Assembly: GCF_020911865.1 (NCBI RefSeq)
Contig: NZ_CP087131.1
Location: 1-64,000 of the forward strand
DNA: 64,000 nucleotides
Direction: 5' to 3'
Source: Chryseobacterium sp. C-71
GTDB lineage: Bacteria > Bacteroidota > Bacteroidia > Flavobacteriales > Weeksellaceae
Made by a program: the position numbers and the translations under genes. The notes below the pieces were generated by a model. It was not told the DNA's origin and ran no database searches. It worked only from the letters and a program-made list of their open reading frames with translations. Positions 43,889-52,445 of this stretch are shown in pieces (position 1 is the stretch's first letter; every line of letters begins with the position of its first letter).

Positions 43889-44053
43889 AATAAATGATTG
43901 TAAACAAATTTGAATATAAATATAGGGTTAATTTTTTTAAACAATTGCTGATTCTTGTCTTTTATTATTCTTTTAACCTATCTGAAAATTAAAAATAAAT
44001 TAAATTTCACACTTTTTTAAACTCAATCGCTCGCAATTAAATGTAAAATCTAC

Positions 44054-44061
44054 TACATTTG
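44054..44061 (+). promoter_or_regulatory. -7 box (TACATTTG) of ppc, 4 bases from the ATG
   Basis: TACATTTG, TTGT, ATG: the same 4-base spacing as at the AraC, pheA and DEAD-box genes. Confidence 0.5.
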
Positions 44062-44065
44062 TTGT

Positions 44066-46600
44066 ATGAGACACGACCAGCGCGCAGAAAAATTCAGGCA
44101 GATTGTAGAAAATAAATTTCAAATCTACAATTCATTATTTATGAGCCTGCCTTATGATAAAATGACAAACATCGGGATGCTCCTCCCGTTTTTATATGAA
44201 GAAAGCAAAGAAGGTTACCAGGCCGGGAAAACTCCTGAACAAATTGTAGAAGAATTCTTTGCCAATCATACCGATTTACAGACAGAAGAACAAAAACTCG
44301 AATTGTTGTTTAAAATCATTCAGTATATTGAGAGACAAGTTGTTTTGTTTGATAGTATTGAAGATGCAGCGTTTCCAAATTTACATTCTGAAAGTGACAG
44401 CGGAACAGTAACCAATCTTTTTGAGCGCTCATTACAAGATCATAAGCTGGAGAAAGTGCGTGAAAAGTTGCGAGATTTTACGGTGAAAGTAGTTTTTACC
44501 GCTCACCCGACTCAGTTTTATCCGAGTTCGGTGCAGAGAATTCTGCATGATTTAAGAAAATCAATCACCGACGATTCTATTACCAATATTGACATGCTTT
44601 TGCAGCAATTAGGGAAAACTCCATTCGTGAATAAAGAAAAGCCAACTCCGATTGATGAAGCTTTGAGCATCATTCATTATCTGAGGTATGTGTATTACGA
44701 TACGATTGGCGAACTGTTTACCAAAATAAAAACTACTTTTGGCAATGGACATTTTCATTTGCATGAAGACTTGATTCAGCTTGGTTTCTGGCCGGGTGGC
44801 GACAGAGACGGAAATCCTTTTGTGACAGCAGATGTTACGAAAAGAGTTTCTGAAGAACTGCGTTCTGCCATTTTAAAATCTTATTACGGAAATTTAAAAG
44901 ATGTCAGAAGAAGATTGAGCTTCAGAGGAGTTTCGGAAGTTTTGGGACAACTGAGTGCTGAATTGTACACTGCCATTTTTAGAAACGAAAGGATCACTGC
45001 AGAAGATATTCTTAAAAGATTAAATGAAGCAGAGAAAATATTAGTTGAACAACACAATTCGCTGTTTCTCGATCAGCTTGAAAATTTCAAAGACCGTGTG
45101 AAAATCTTCGGAACTCACTTCGCAACTTTAGATATAAGACAAGACAGCAGAATTCATCAGCAGGTGATTGATGATGTTTATAAAGCTAAATTTGGTGAAT
45201 CTGAGGTTAGCAACGATGAGAAATTTAACCAATTAATTCATGTTTCAGAAAAAATAGAGGCTGATGGTTTCGAAGATATTGTAAAAGATACTCTAATTAA
45301 TGTTGCTCAGATAAAAGATATACAGTTTGCCAACGGAAACCGTGGGATGAATAGATACATTATTTCAAATTCTGATGCGGTGAAAGATGTGATGAATGTG
45401 TATGCATTCTTCAAAATTACAGGCTACAAAGACGAAGAAATCAATATGGATATTGTTCCGCTTTTCGAAACCATGGAAGGTCTTGAGAATGCCGAAAGTG
45501 TAATGACCGAATTATATAAAAATCCAATCTATCAGAAACATCTTGAGAGAAGAGGAAACCAGCAGACGATTATGCTGGGGTTCTCAGACGGAACTAAAGA
45601 TGGAGGTTATTTGAAAGCCAACTGGGAAATTTATAAAGCGAAAGAAGTTCTCACAAAACTTTCAGAAGAAAACGGAATTAAAGTAGTCTTTTTCGACGGT
45701 AGAGGAGGTCCACCAGCGAGAGGTGGCGGTAAGACTCACGATTTCTATGCTTCGCAAGGTAAAACGATTGCCAATAATAAGATTGAATTGACCATTCAGG
45801 GACAAACCATTACAAGTATTTTTGGAAATAAAGAGCAGGCGAAATATAATTTTGAACAGCTACTAACTGCCGGAGTTGAAAACGATGTATTTAAAAATTC
45901 TAAGAAAGATTTAACTGAAAAAGAAAGAACTTTAATTCTTGAGCTGGCCAATATCAGTTATAAAAAATATTCAGACTTAAAGGCGCACCCGATGTTCGTA
46001 CCATATCTTCAGGAAATGAGTACGCTTGAATATTACGGAAAAACCAATATCGGAAGCCGACCATCAAAACGTGGTGGTGGAAACGAGTTGAAATTTGAAG
46101 ATTTAAGAGCAATACCTTTTGTGGGATCGTGGTCGCAGTTGAAACAGAATGTTCCCGGTTTCTTCGGTTTTGGTTTTGCAATGCAGCAGTTGAAAGATGA
46201 AGGAAGATTTGATGAAGTAAGAGAGTTATATAGAGGTTCTGACTTCTTTAAAACTTTAGTTTTAAACTCGATGATGAGTATGAACAAATCTTATTTCCCA
46301 TTGACTTATTATATTAAAAATAATCCTAAATTCGGCGAATTCTGGAATGTACTTTTCAGTGAATACAATCTTTCAAAAGATATTATGCTGGAATTGACTG
46401 GCTTTAAAATGCTTCAGGAAGAAGATCCGTTATCAAGAAAATCGGTTAAAATCCGTGAAAAAATTGTGCTTCCGTTGTTGAGCATTCAGCAGTATGCTTT
46501 AATGAAAATTCAGAAAGGTGAAGGTAATAAAGAAGCGTATGAAAAGCTTGTGACGAGATCGTTATTCGGGAATATTAATGCGAGTAGAAATTCGGCGTAA
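44066..46600 (+). CDS. ppc: Phosphoenolpyruvate carboxylase
   Basis: Fixes bicarbonate onto PEP to refill oxaloacetate. The 844-aa enzyme has the catalytic His in VVFTAHPTQFYPSS (about 144-157) and WPGGDRDGNPFV (about 243-254). FFDGRGGPPARGGGKT (about 541-556) is the Gly-rich substrate loop, and SRPSKRGGGNELKFEDLRAIPF follows in two parts near 666-688. It ends NINASRNSA, near the family's ...RNTG end. It is monocistronic and diverges from the small membrane proteins. Confidence 0.96.
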   Translation: MRHDQRAEKFRQIVENKFQIYNSLFMSLPYDKMTNIGMLLPFLYEESKEGYQAGKTPEQIVEEFFANHTDLQTEEQKLELLFKIIQYIERQVVLFDSIEDAAFPNLHSESDSGTVTNLFERSLQDHKLEKVREKLRDFTVKVVFTAHPTQFYPSSVQRILHDLRKSITDDSITNIDMLLQQLGKTPFVNKEKPTPIDEALSIIHYLRYVYYDTIGELFTKIKTTFGNGHFHLHEDLIQLGFWPGGDRDGNPFVTADVTKRVSEELRSAILKSYYGNLKDVRRRLSFRGVSEVLGQLSAELYTAIFRNERITAEDILKRLNEAEKILVEQHNSLFLDQLENFKDRVKIFGTHFATLDIRQDSRIHQQVIDDVYKAKFGESEVSNDEKFNQLIHVSEKIEADGFEDIVKDTLINVAQIKDIQFANGNRGMNRYIISNSDAVKDVMNVYAFFKITGYKDEEINMDIVPLFETMEGLENAESVMTELYKNPIYQKHLERRGNQQTIMLGFSDGTKDGGYLKANWEIYKAKEVLTKLSEENGIKVVFFDGRGGPPARGGGKTHDFYASQGKTIANNKIELTIQGQTITSIFGNKEQAKYNFEQLLTAGVENDVFKNSKKDLTEKERTLILELANISYKKYSDLKAHPMFVPYLQEMSTLEYYGKTNIGSRPSKRGGGNELKFEDLRAIPFVGSWSQLKQNVPGFFGFGFAMQQLKDEGRFDEVRELYRGSDFFKTLVLNSMMSMNKSYFPLTYYIKNNPKFGEFWNVLFSEYNLSKDIMLELTGFKMLQEEDPLSRKSVKIREKIVLPLLSIQQYALMKIQKGEGNKEAYEKLVTRSLFGNINASRNSA

Positions 46601-46661
46601 TGGTATGCAATTCAGTTTAATGCTTACTTAAAATATGCGTATTTGAATTAGGATCGACTTC

Positions 46662-46707
46662 AAAAATCACCAATCAACAGTAATTATAGTTGATTGGTGA
46701 TTTTTTA
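46662..46707. terminator. Bidirectional terminator between ppc and the TSP3 gene
   Basis: AAATCACCAATCAAC pairs perfectly with GTTGATTGGTGATTT, flanked by A- and T-runs. It serves both converging genes. Confidence 0.85.
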
Positions 46708-47517
46708 TCAATTAAGTTTTTCAAATTCCATAAGACTGCTTTCTTGCCATTTACCTTTTTCGAATTTGAAAAATTTTGAGACTGGAATTTTAAAATTATA
46801 ATAATAATCTGCTTTAACAAAATTATTTTTGTGAGATAAATAAATTGCCAGTCCCGAATACTTATATACATCATCACCAATTGTTAACGATTTATTGTCT
46901 GTTTTCTTATAATAATTATAATAAAATAATTCTTGCGGTGGACTTGTAATGAATTTTTTATCTGTTAAAACTTTTCCGCTTTCAAATTTTTTAATGAAGT
47001 TGTGTTGATGTTCAAAATTATTTACAAATATGTTATCGGGATATTGCAGTGATTGTACGAGCACTATTTTTTTACTACTATTGGTTTTCATGAAATTTTC
47101 GAAATTTTCTTTATTCCACAAATTATTAGTCAAATTTTGACGAAATATTACATCATCTAATGGTAATTTAGGTTTTGAACTGCTAATATCATTTCCCCAT
47201 TCTTCGTATCTAAAATTTAGTAGTATAATATCACTCTTTTCAAAATACTTAATTTTTAGTTTCTGTGTAATTAAACTTGATAATTGTTTAAAGTTAAAAT
47301 TGTTTTCAAATTCTGTAAACTGTTTTAATTGTCTTTGATTGTTTACGGCATATTCTTCTTTACTAATTCCTGGGCACCCATGGCTGTCAATTATACCTGC
47401 GATTTTTGGGCATGCATCTTCTTCATCTTTTATTCCATCATTATCAGAATCAATAATTTGAGATTTACAATAAAGAAATTGTAAAATAAATAGTATTGTT
47501 AAAATTATTTTAAACAT
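46708..47517 (-). CDS. Secreted protein with thrombospondin type-3 calcium repeat
   Basis: A 269-aa exported protein: signal peptide MFKIILTILFILQFLYCKSQ, then one TSP3 calcium-binding repeat DSDNDGIKDEEDACP (about 23-37) and GIIDSHGCPG. The remaining 210 residues are Asn/Lys-rich and beta-like and match nothing I recognise. The TSP3 motif usually sits next to OmpA-type domains, but none is present here. It starts 29 bases after the subtilase stop on the same strand, so it is probably co-transcribed with it. Confidence 0.82.
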   Translation of the reverse strand: MFKIILTILFILQFLYCKSQIIDSDNDGIKDEEDACPKIAGIIDSHGCPGISKEEYAVNNQRQLKQFTEFENNFNFKQLSSLITQKLKIKYFEKSDIILLNFRYEEWGNDISSSKPKLPLDDVIFRQNLTNNLWNKENFENFMKTNSSKKIVLVQSLQYPDNIFVNNFEHQHNFIKKFESGKVLTDKKFITSPPQELFYYNYYKKTDNKSLTIGDDVYKYSGLAIYLSHKNNFVKADYYYNFKIPVSKFFKFEKGKWQESSLMEFEKLN

Positions 47518-47545
47518 CCAATTTTCAACTTATAATTAAGTGTAT

Positions 47546-49150
47546 TTAATCTTTCAAAAATTTCTCATAATAAACCTTATTCTTAACCTGAATTTTTAGG
47601 TAGTAAGTTCCTTTTGCAAAATCCTGCACATTGACAGATTTTTGATTTGTTGATTTAAAAATAAATCTTCCAAGATTATCATACACTTCAAGAGATGAAA
47701 CATCACCTTCAGTTGCAATATTTAAAATAGATTTTACAGGGTTTGGGAAGATGACCAATTTTTCCTTCTTCACCAATTCGGAAGTGTTTAAAACAGAGTT
47801 GTATAAACTTCCAAAATTTAAAATTCCATATCCCATTTGATCTGTATGACTCGGAAACAAAGAAGCTGTTTGTCTTAATTGTGTTCTCATCATATTTCTA
47901 TTCATTGTTGGGAAAGCTTGAATTAAACAAGCAACTCCGCCAGCAGCAATAGGTGTTGCAATAGAAGTTCCTGTAACAGAGATTGTAGAATTATTATTCA
48001 CCGTTGTAGCTGCTGATCCTCTCGCACTCGCATCAGGTTTGATAATTCCTGAAGAATTGGGTCCGAAAGATGAAAATCCAGAAGAAAGTCCCGCAGAATC
48101 CACTGAACCAATACTAAAAACTTGTGCATTATCTGCAGGAGTCAAAATATAATGCCAAGGCTGTTGTCCTGAATTTCCTGCTGCAATTAAAACAAAAATT
48201 CCTTTGTTCACTGCAATTTGGCTCGCTCTTGCAATGAAAGAAGTAGTTCCGTTCATTTGAGCATAAGTGTAATTGTATTTTGGGTCATCAAAAATATTGT
48301 AACCAAGAGATGCTGTAATAATGTCTACACCTTTTCTGTCTGCTTCTTCGGCTGCTTCAATCCAATACAATTCCTCTTCCGGAACTTCTACAGCTGTATT
48401 TTCGCTTCGGTATAAATAAAAATCAGCATCTGGCGCAGACCCCACAAAACTATCCTGAATATATCCGCCAATAGCTCCTAAAACCACCGTTCCATGGTTA
48501 TTTAATGTGCTTTCGTAGATATTTGTAGTTTTTGTGACAAAATCGTAGCCGCCTTTAATCTTATTATTGGTCCATAATCTTGAGAAGGCAGTGCCGGTAT
48601 TTACGGTAGGGAAACCTGTGTCGATAACCGCAATGGTAACACCTGTTCCTGTATATCCGGCGAGGTGAAGCGGTCGCAGATTGATTTGGTCAATCTGAGC
48701 AGAACCAGATCCGTAATCAAAAGATGTTAAAGTTTTTTGATTTTGTTCAAAGCTTTCCCATTTATTAAAGTGTTGGGTCTTTAAAATCAAAGAAGAGTTT
48801 TTAGCGAAACTTTCTACAGATTGTACAAAAGGCTGTGCTTTAATCAAATTAACCTGAGCTTGGTTTACAGTTACAGCAACTCCGTTCAGCCATTTAGAAT
48901 AATCTGTGATGGTAAATCCTAAATTCTGAAGATTTTGAATGTATGATTGTTCGATGGGTGCATCCTGATCATTGAGAGCAATTCCCAAAGCAGTCCTTCT
49001 ATTCAATGCTTTTTGGGTGAGCTCTGACAGAGGATTCGCATAGAATGCTGCTTTATTTGGTTTGTCATTAAAATAAACAAAAACTAATTCGGTTTGTGCA
49101 TTACTCAATCCATAACCCGTTAGAAAACAAAATAATAAAAGTTTTTTCAT
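47546..49150 (-). CDS. Subtilisin-like serine protease with T9SS sorting domain
   Basis: A 534-aa secreted S8 peptidase. The signal peptide MKKLLLFCFLTGYGLSNAQ is followed by an inhibitor-like propeptide (about 20-120). The triad is Asp in VIDTGFP (about 176), His in NNHGTVVLG (about 219) and Ser in GTSIATPIAAG (about 395). The last 80 residues (from KLVIFPNPVKSILNI) are a type A Por secretion C-terminal signal, ending KVYYEKFLKD. It is exported by the gliding/T9SS machinery and likely anchored or released at the surface. Confidence 0.95.
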   Translation of the reverse strand: MKKLLLFCFLTGYGLSNAQTELVFVYFNDKPNKAAFYANPLSELTQKALNRRTALGIALNDQDAPIEQSYIQNLQNLGFTITDYSKWLNGVAVTVNQAQVNLIKAQPFVQSVESFAKNSSLILKTQHFNKWESFEQNQKTLTSFDYGSGSAQIDQINLRPLHLAGYTGTGVTIAVIDTGFPTVNTGTAFSRLWTNNKIKGGYDFVTKTTNIYESTLNNHGTVVLGAIGGYIQDSFVGSAPDADFYLYRSENTAVEVPEEELYWIEAAEEADRKGVDIITASLGYNIFDDPKYNYTYAQMNGTTSFIARASQIAVNKGIFVLIAAGNSGQQPWHYILTPADNAQVFSIGSVDSAGLSSGFSSFGPNSSGIIKPDASARGSAATTVNNNSTISVTGTSIATPIAAGGVACLIQAFPTMNRNMMRTQLRQTASLFPSHTDQMGYGILNFGSLYNSVLNTSELVKKEKLVIFPNPVKSILNIATEGDVSSLEVYDNLGRFIFKSTNQKSVNVQDFAKGTYYLKIQVKNKVYYEKFLKD

Positions 49151-49317
49151 CTCTTTATTTTGTATAAAGATAAAACAAATTCAATAAAATTTTTGATAGG
49201 ATTTTAAATTCCTTATTTTTACGAAAATATTTGTTTGTGAAATCGCTGCGCAAGATTTGTGTAAAAAATAAAAATAGTAAAGCGATTACATTTAACTTAG
49301 AAAAATAAAATTGACGT

Positions 49318-50442
49318 ATGAAAAAAATACAGATGGTTGACTTGCAAAGTCAGTACTACAAAATAAAAAATGATGTAGATAATGCGGTTCTTAATGTGAT
49401 GGATTCTGCAGCATTCATCAACGGTCCTGAAGTAAAATCTTTCCAAAACGAATTGGAGACTTATCTTGATGTAAAACACGTAATTCCTTGTGCAAATGGA
49501 ACCGATGCTTTACAAATTGCTTTAATGGCACTCGATTTACAAGAAGGCGATGAAATAATTACAGCTGATTTTACTTTTGCAGCAACCGTAGAGGTAATTC
49601 ATTTACTTAAATTAAAATCTGTTTTGGTAGATGTAGATTATGATACTTTTACGATTTCTACAGAACAAATCAGAAAAGCGATTACTCCAAAAACTAAAGC
49701 GATTATTCCGGTTCATATTTTCGGTCAATGTGCGAATATGGAGGAGATTTTGAAGATTGCTGAAGAACATAATTTATTTGTTATCGAAGATAATGCGCAG
49801 GCAATCGGCTCTCAGTTTACATTTTCAGACGGAACTGTAAGAGATGCAGGAACGATGTCTACGGTAGGGACGACTTCTTTTTTTCCATCTAAAAACTTAG
49901 GTTGTTACGGCGATGGTGGTGCGATTTTTACCAACAATGATGATTTAGCACACCGTTTAAGAGGTATCGTAAACCACGGGATGTACGAAAGATATTATCA
50001 TGATGAGGTGGGTGTCAACTCTAGATTAGATAGCCTCCAGGCAGCAATTTTAAGAAAAAAACTTCCCAATCTTGATTCTTACAACGATGCAAGAAGAAAA
50101 GCTGCTGATTATTATGATGAAGCTTTTGCCGGAAACGAAAATATTTTAACTCCAAAAAGAGCCGAATATTCAACACACGTCTTTCATCAATATACTTTAA
50201 GAGTTTTAAATGGAAAACGTAACGAATTGCAGAAATTTTTAACTGAAAAAGAAGTTCCTGCAATGATTTATTATCCGGTAGCTTTACGAAAGCAAAAAGC
50301 CTATTTTCAGGAAAGTAATGATGCAGATTTTGTGAATACAGACAAGCTTTTGGATCAGGTAATTTCACTTCCGATGCATACAGAATTAGACGAAGAACAG
50401 TTGAAGTATATTACGGATGCTGTTTTGGAGTTTATGAGATAA
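49318..50442 (+). CDS. DegT/DnrJ/EryC1/StrS-family sugar aminotransferase
   Basis: A 374-aa PLP enzyme that aminates keto-sugar nucleotides for surface glycans. NGTDALQIALMALDL (about 60-74) and EDNAQAIGSQ (about 158-167) contact PLP. The Schiff-base lysine is in FPSKNLGCYGDGGAIF (about 188-203). VNSRLDSLQAAIL (about 236-248) is also conserved. It leads a four-gene run with a 4-TM protein, galE and a cytidylyltransferase, only 3 to 31 bases apart, which looks like an operon for nucleotide-sugar supply. Confidence 0.95.
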   Translation: MKKIQMVDLQSQYYKIKNDVDNAVLNVMDSAAFINGPEVKSFQNELETYLDVKHVIPCANGTDALQIALMALDLQEGDEIITADFTFAATVEVIHLLKLKSVLVDVDYDTFTISTEQIRKAITPKTKAIIPVHIFGQCANMEEILKIAEEHNLFVIEDNAQAIGSQFTFSDGTVRDAGTMSTVGTTSFFPSKNLGCYGDGGAIFTNNDDLAHRLRGIVNHGMYERYYHDEVGVNSRLDSLQAAILRKKLPNLDSYNDARRKAADYYDEAFAGNENILTPKRAEYSTHVFHQYTLRVLNGKRNELQKFLTEKEVPAMIYYPVALRKQKAYFQESNDADFVNTDKLLDQVISLPMHTELDEEQLKYITDAVLEFMR

Positions 50443-50445
50443 AAG

Positions 50446-50889
50446 ATGAAAAGGAAAGTTTTTAAGTATAAATTTGTTTATTGGATTTTAATTACAATAA
50501 CTCTAATTTTTTCAATCTTATTTGGATTTGCGTCCATTAACAGAATTATTACCAATTCTTTTTTTAATATTAGAGATTTTACCTATTCAGTTAGTATTAT
50601 TTTAATAGGAATATTATCAATTATATCTTTATTTTGTTTGATTACAAAAAATAAAAAGTCAATAATGTTTATTAGATATATGTTAACTATGATGATTGTT
50701 ATATTTACAATCGGGCTTTTTGAATCAATTTTTATAAAGAAAAATTTTGGAAAAGATTTAATAGATTATATTCTATTGCCAATTTGTTATTTAATTATTT
50801 TTGGGTTGCTTAGGCTCATTAAAAAATATAGATTTGAAGATAATTCGGCATCTCTGAAGATAGAAGAAATTGGAACACAAAATAATTAA
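50446..50889 (+). CDS. Small four-TM membrane protein (147 aa)
   Basis: Not recognised. Four hydrophobic helices (about 10-30, 45-66, 74-94 and 105-125) end in a charged tail (RLIKKYRFEDNSASLKIEE). Its start is 3 bases after the aminotransferase stop, and it ends 13 bases before galE, so it is part of the operon. It is markedly more AT-rich than its neighbours, which suggests a late insertion into the cluster. The role may be in glycan or lipid handling, but this is inference from position only. Confidence 0.78.
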   Translation: MKRKVFKYKFVYWILITITLIFSILFGFASINRIITNSFFNIRDFTYSVSIILIGILSIISLFCLITKNKKSIMFIRYMLTMMIVIFTIGLFESIFIKKNFGKDLIDYILLPICYLIIFGLLRLIKKYRFEDNSASLKIEEIGTQNN

Positions 50890-50902
50890 GTAAAAACTAA
50901 AA

Positions 50903-51925
50903 ATGGCAATACTTGTAACAGGCGGACTTGGATATATCGGTTCTCACACCGTGGTAGAACTGATCAATAATAACTTTGAAGTTGTTATTGTGGATGACTT
51001 ATCTAATTCGGAAAAATTTATTTTAAATAATATTGAGGAAATTACAGGTAAGCGACCTATTTTTTACCCTTTCGATTTAAAAAGAAAAGAACTTCTTAAT
51101 CAGGTTTTTGATGCGCATAATATCGAAGGATGCATCAACTTTGCAGCTTTCAAAGCGGTAGGAGAGAGCCAGCAAAAGCCCATTGATTATTATGAAAATA
51201 ATTTGTTTTCTTTAATCAATGTTCTCCAGGAATTTAAAGAAAGAAACATATCGAATTTTATTTTCAGTTCATCTTGTACCGTGTATGGGCAGGCAGATGA
51301 AATGCCAATCGACGAAAATACTCCGTTGAAAATGCCCGAAAGCGTTTATGGAAAGACTAAACAAATGGGCGAAGAAATCTTAAAAGATTTTGCTCAGGCT
51401 TATAAAAGTAAAATCTGTCTGTTGAGGTATTTTAATCCGATTGGAGCGCATCCGTCATCTTTGCTTGGAGAATTACCAATTGGCGTTCCGAATAATCTTG
51501 TGCCTTACGTGATGCAGACTGCTGCAGGAATCCGCGAGAAACTAAGCGTCTGGGGGAATGATTATCCTACAGAAGACGGGACGGCAGTTCGTGATTATAT
51601 TTATGTAGTAGACTTGGCGAAAGCGCACGTTGCAGCTTTGAAAAGTTTAATGAATAATAATTCAGAAGAAACTGTAATCGATGTTTATAATCTGGGAACA
51701 GGAAAAGGTTCATCTGTTTTAGAGGTCGTGCAGGCTTTTGAATCTGCAAATGATGTTGCTGTGCCTTATCAGATTTGCGACAGGAGAGAAGGAGATATTA
51801 CGATTGCTTATGCCAATGCTGATAAAGCTGAAAAAGAGCTCAACTGGAAATCTGAAACTTCTTTGGAAGAAGCATTAAAAACGGTATGGGAATGGCAGAA
51901 GTATTTAGAATCTAGAAAAAATTAA
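50903..51925 (+). CDS. galE: UDP-glucose 4-epimerase
   Basis: Interconverts UDP-glucose and UDP-galactose with bound NAD. The 340-aa extended SDR has GGLGYIGSHTVVEL (7-20) for NAD. NFAAFKAVGESQQKPIDYY (about 79-97) and FSSSCTVYG (about 122-130) carry the catalytic Ser/Thr. Tyr-Lys are in VYGKTKQMGEE (about 146-156). RYFNPIGAHPSSLLGE and YIYVVDLAKAH are GalE-specific. It is the third gene of the glycan cluster. Confidence 0.96.
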   Translation: MAILVTGGLGYIGSHTVVELINNNFEVVIVDDLSNSEKFILNNIEEITGKRPIFYPFDLKRKELLNQVFDAHNIEGCINFAAFKAVGESQQKPIDYYENNLFSLINVLQEFKERNISNFIFSSSCTVYGQADEMPIDENTPLKMPESVYGKTKQMGEEILKDFAQAYKSKICLLRYFNPIGAHPSSLLGELPIGVPNNLVPYVMQTAAGIREKLSVWGNDYPTEDGTAVRDYIYVVDLAKAHVAALKSLMNNNSEETVIDVYNLGTGKGSSVLEVVQAFESANDVAVPYQICDRREGDITIAYANADKAEKELNWKSETSLEEALKTVWEWQKYLESRKN

Positions 51926-51956
51926 TTTATAACAAAATAATACACCAATAATTTAT

Positions 51957-52394
51957 ATGAAGACCGAAAGAATAGGAATTACATTTTCCTCATTTGATTT
52001 ATTACACGCAGGGCACATCAAAATGTTGGAGGAGGCAAAAACAGTTTGTGATTATCTGATTGTAGGACTGCAGATTGATCCTTCTCACGACAGACCTACA
52101 AAAAATAAGCCCACTCAGACCATAGTTGAAAGATATATTCAGTTAAAAGCTGTCAATGCCGTGGACGAAATTATTCCTTATTATACAGAAGAAGATTTGG
52201 AAGATATATTGAAATCTTTTGTGATCGACGTGAGAATTATAGGAGACGATTACATGGACCGAGATTTTACCGGAAAAAAATACTGCGAAGAAAAAGGTAT
52301 TGATATTTTTTATAACAAAAGAGATCACCGCTTTTCATCAAGCGATCTAAGGAAAAGAATCTACGAAGCCGAAATGTCAAAAATGTCAAAATAA
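51957..52394 (+). CDS. Cytidylyltransferase-like nucleotidyltransferase (TagD/RfaE-like)
   Basis: A 145-aa enzyme of the nucleotidyltransferase superfamily. The HxGH motif is HAGH (about 17-20) within GITFSSFDLLHAGHIKMLEE. RYIQLKAVNAVDEIIPY (about 60-76) and RIIGDDYMDRDFTGK follow. The terminal RFSSSDLRKRI carries the conserved SSSxLRxRI. Glycerol-3-phosphate cytidylyltransferase or sugar-1-phosphate activation would fit the glycan operon, but the substrate is not fixed by sequence. A strong terminator follows. Confidence 0.9.
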   Translation: MKTERIGITFSSFDLLHAGHIKMLEEAKTVCDYLIVGLQIDPSHDRPTKNKPTQTIVERYIQLKAVNAVDEIIPYYTEEDLEDILKSFVIDVRIIGDDYMDRDFTGKKYCEEKGIDIFYNKRDHRFSSSDLRKRIYEAEMSKMSK

Positions 52395-52427
52395 AAAAGT
52401 CCCGAAATTTAAATTTCGGGACTTTTT
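52394..52427. terminator. Bidirectional terminator
   Basis: AAAGTCCCGAAATTT pairs perfectly with AAATTTCGGGACTTT with A- and T-runs at the sides; it separates the glycan operon from the converging receptor gene. Confidence 0.9.
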
Positions 52428-52445
52428 ATGTTCATTAAAATCTGA

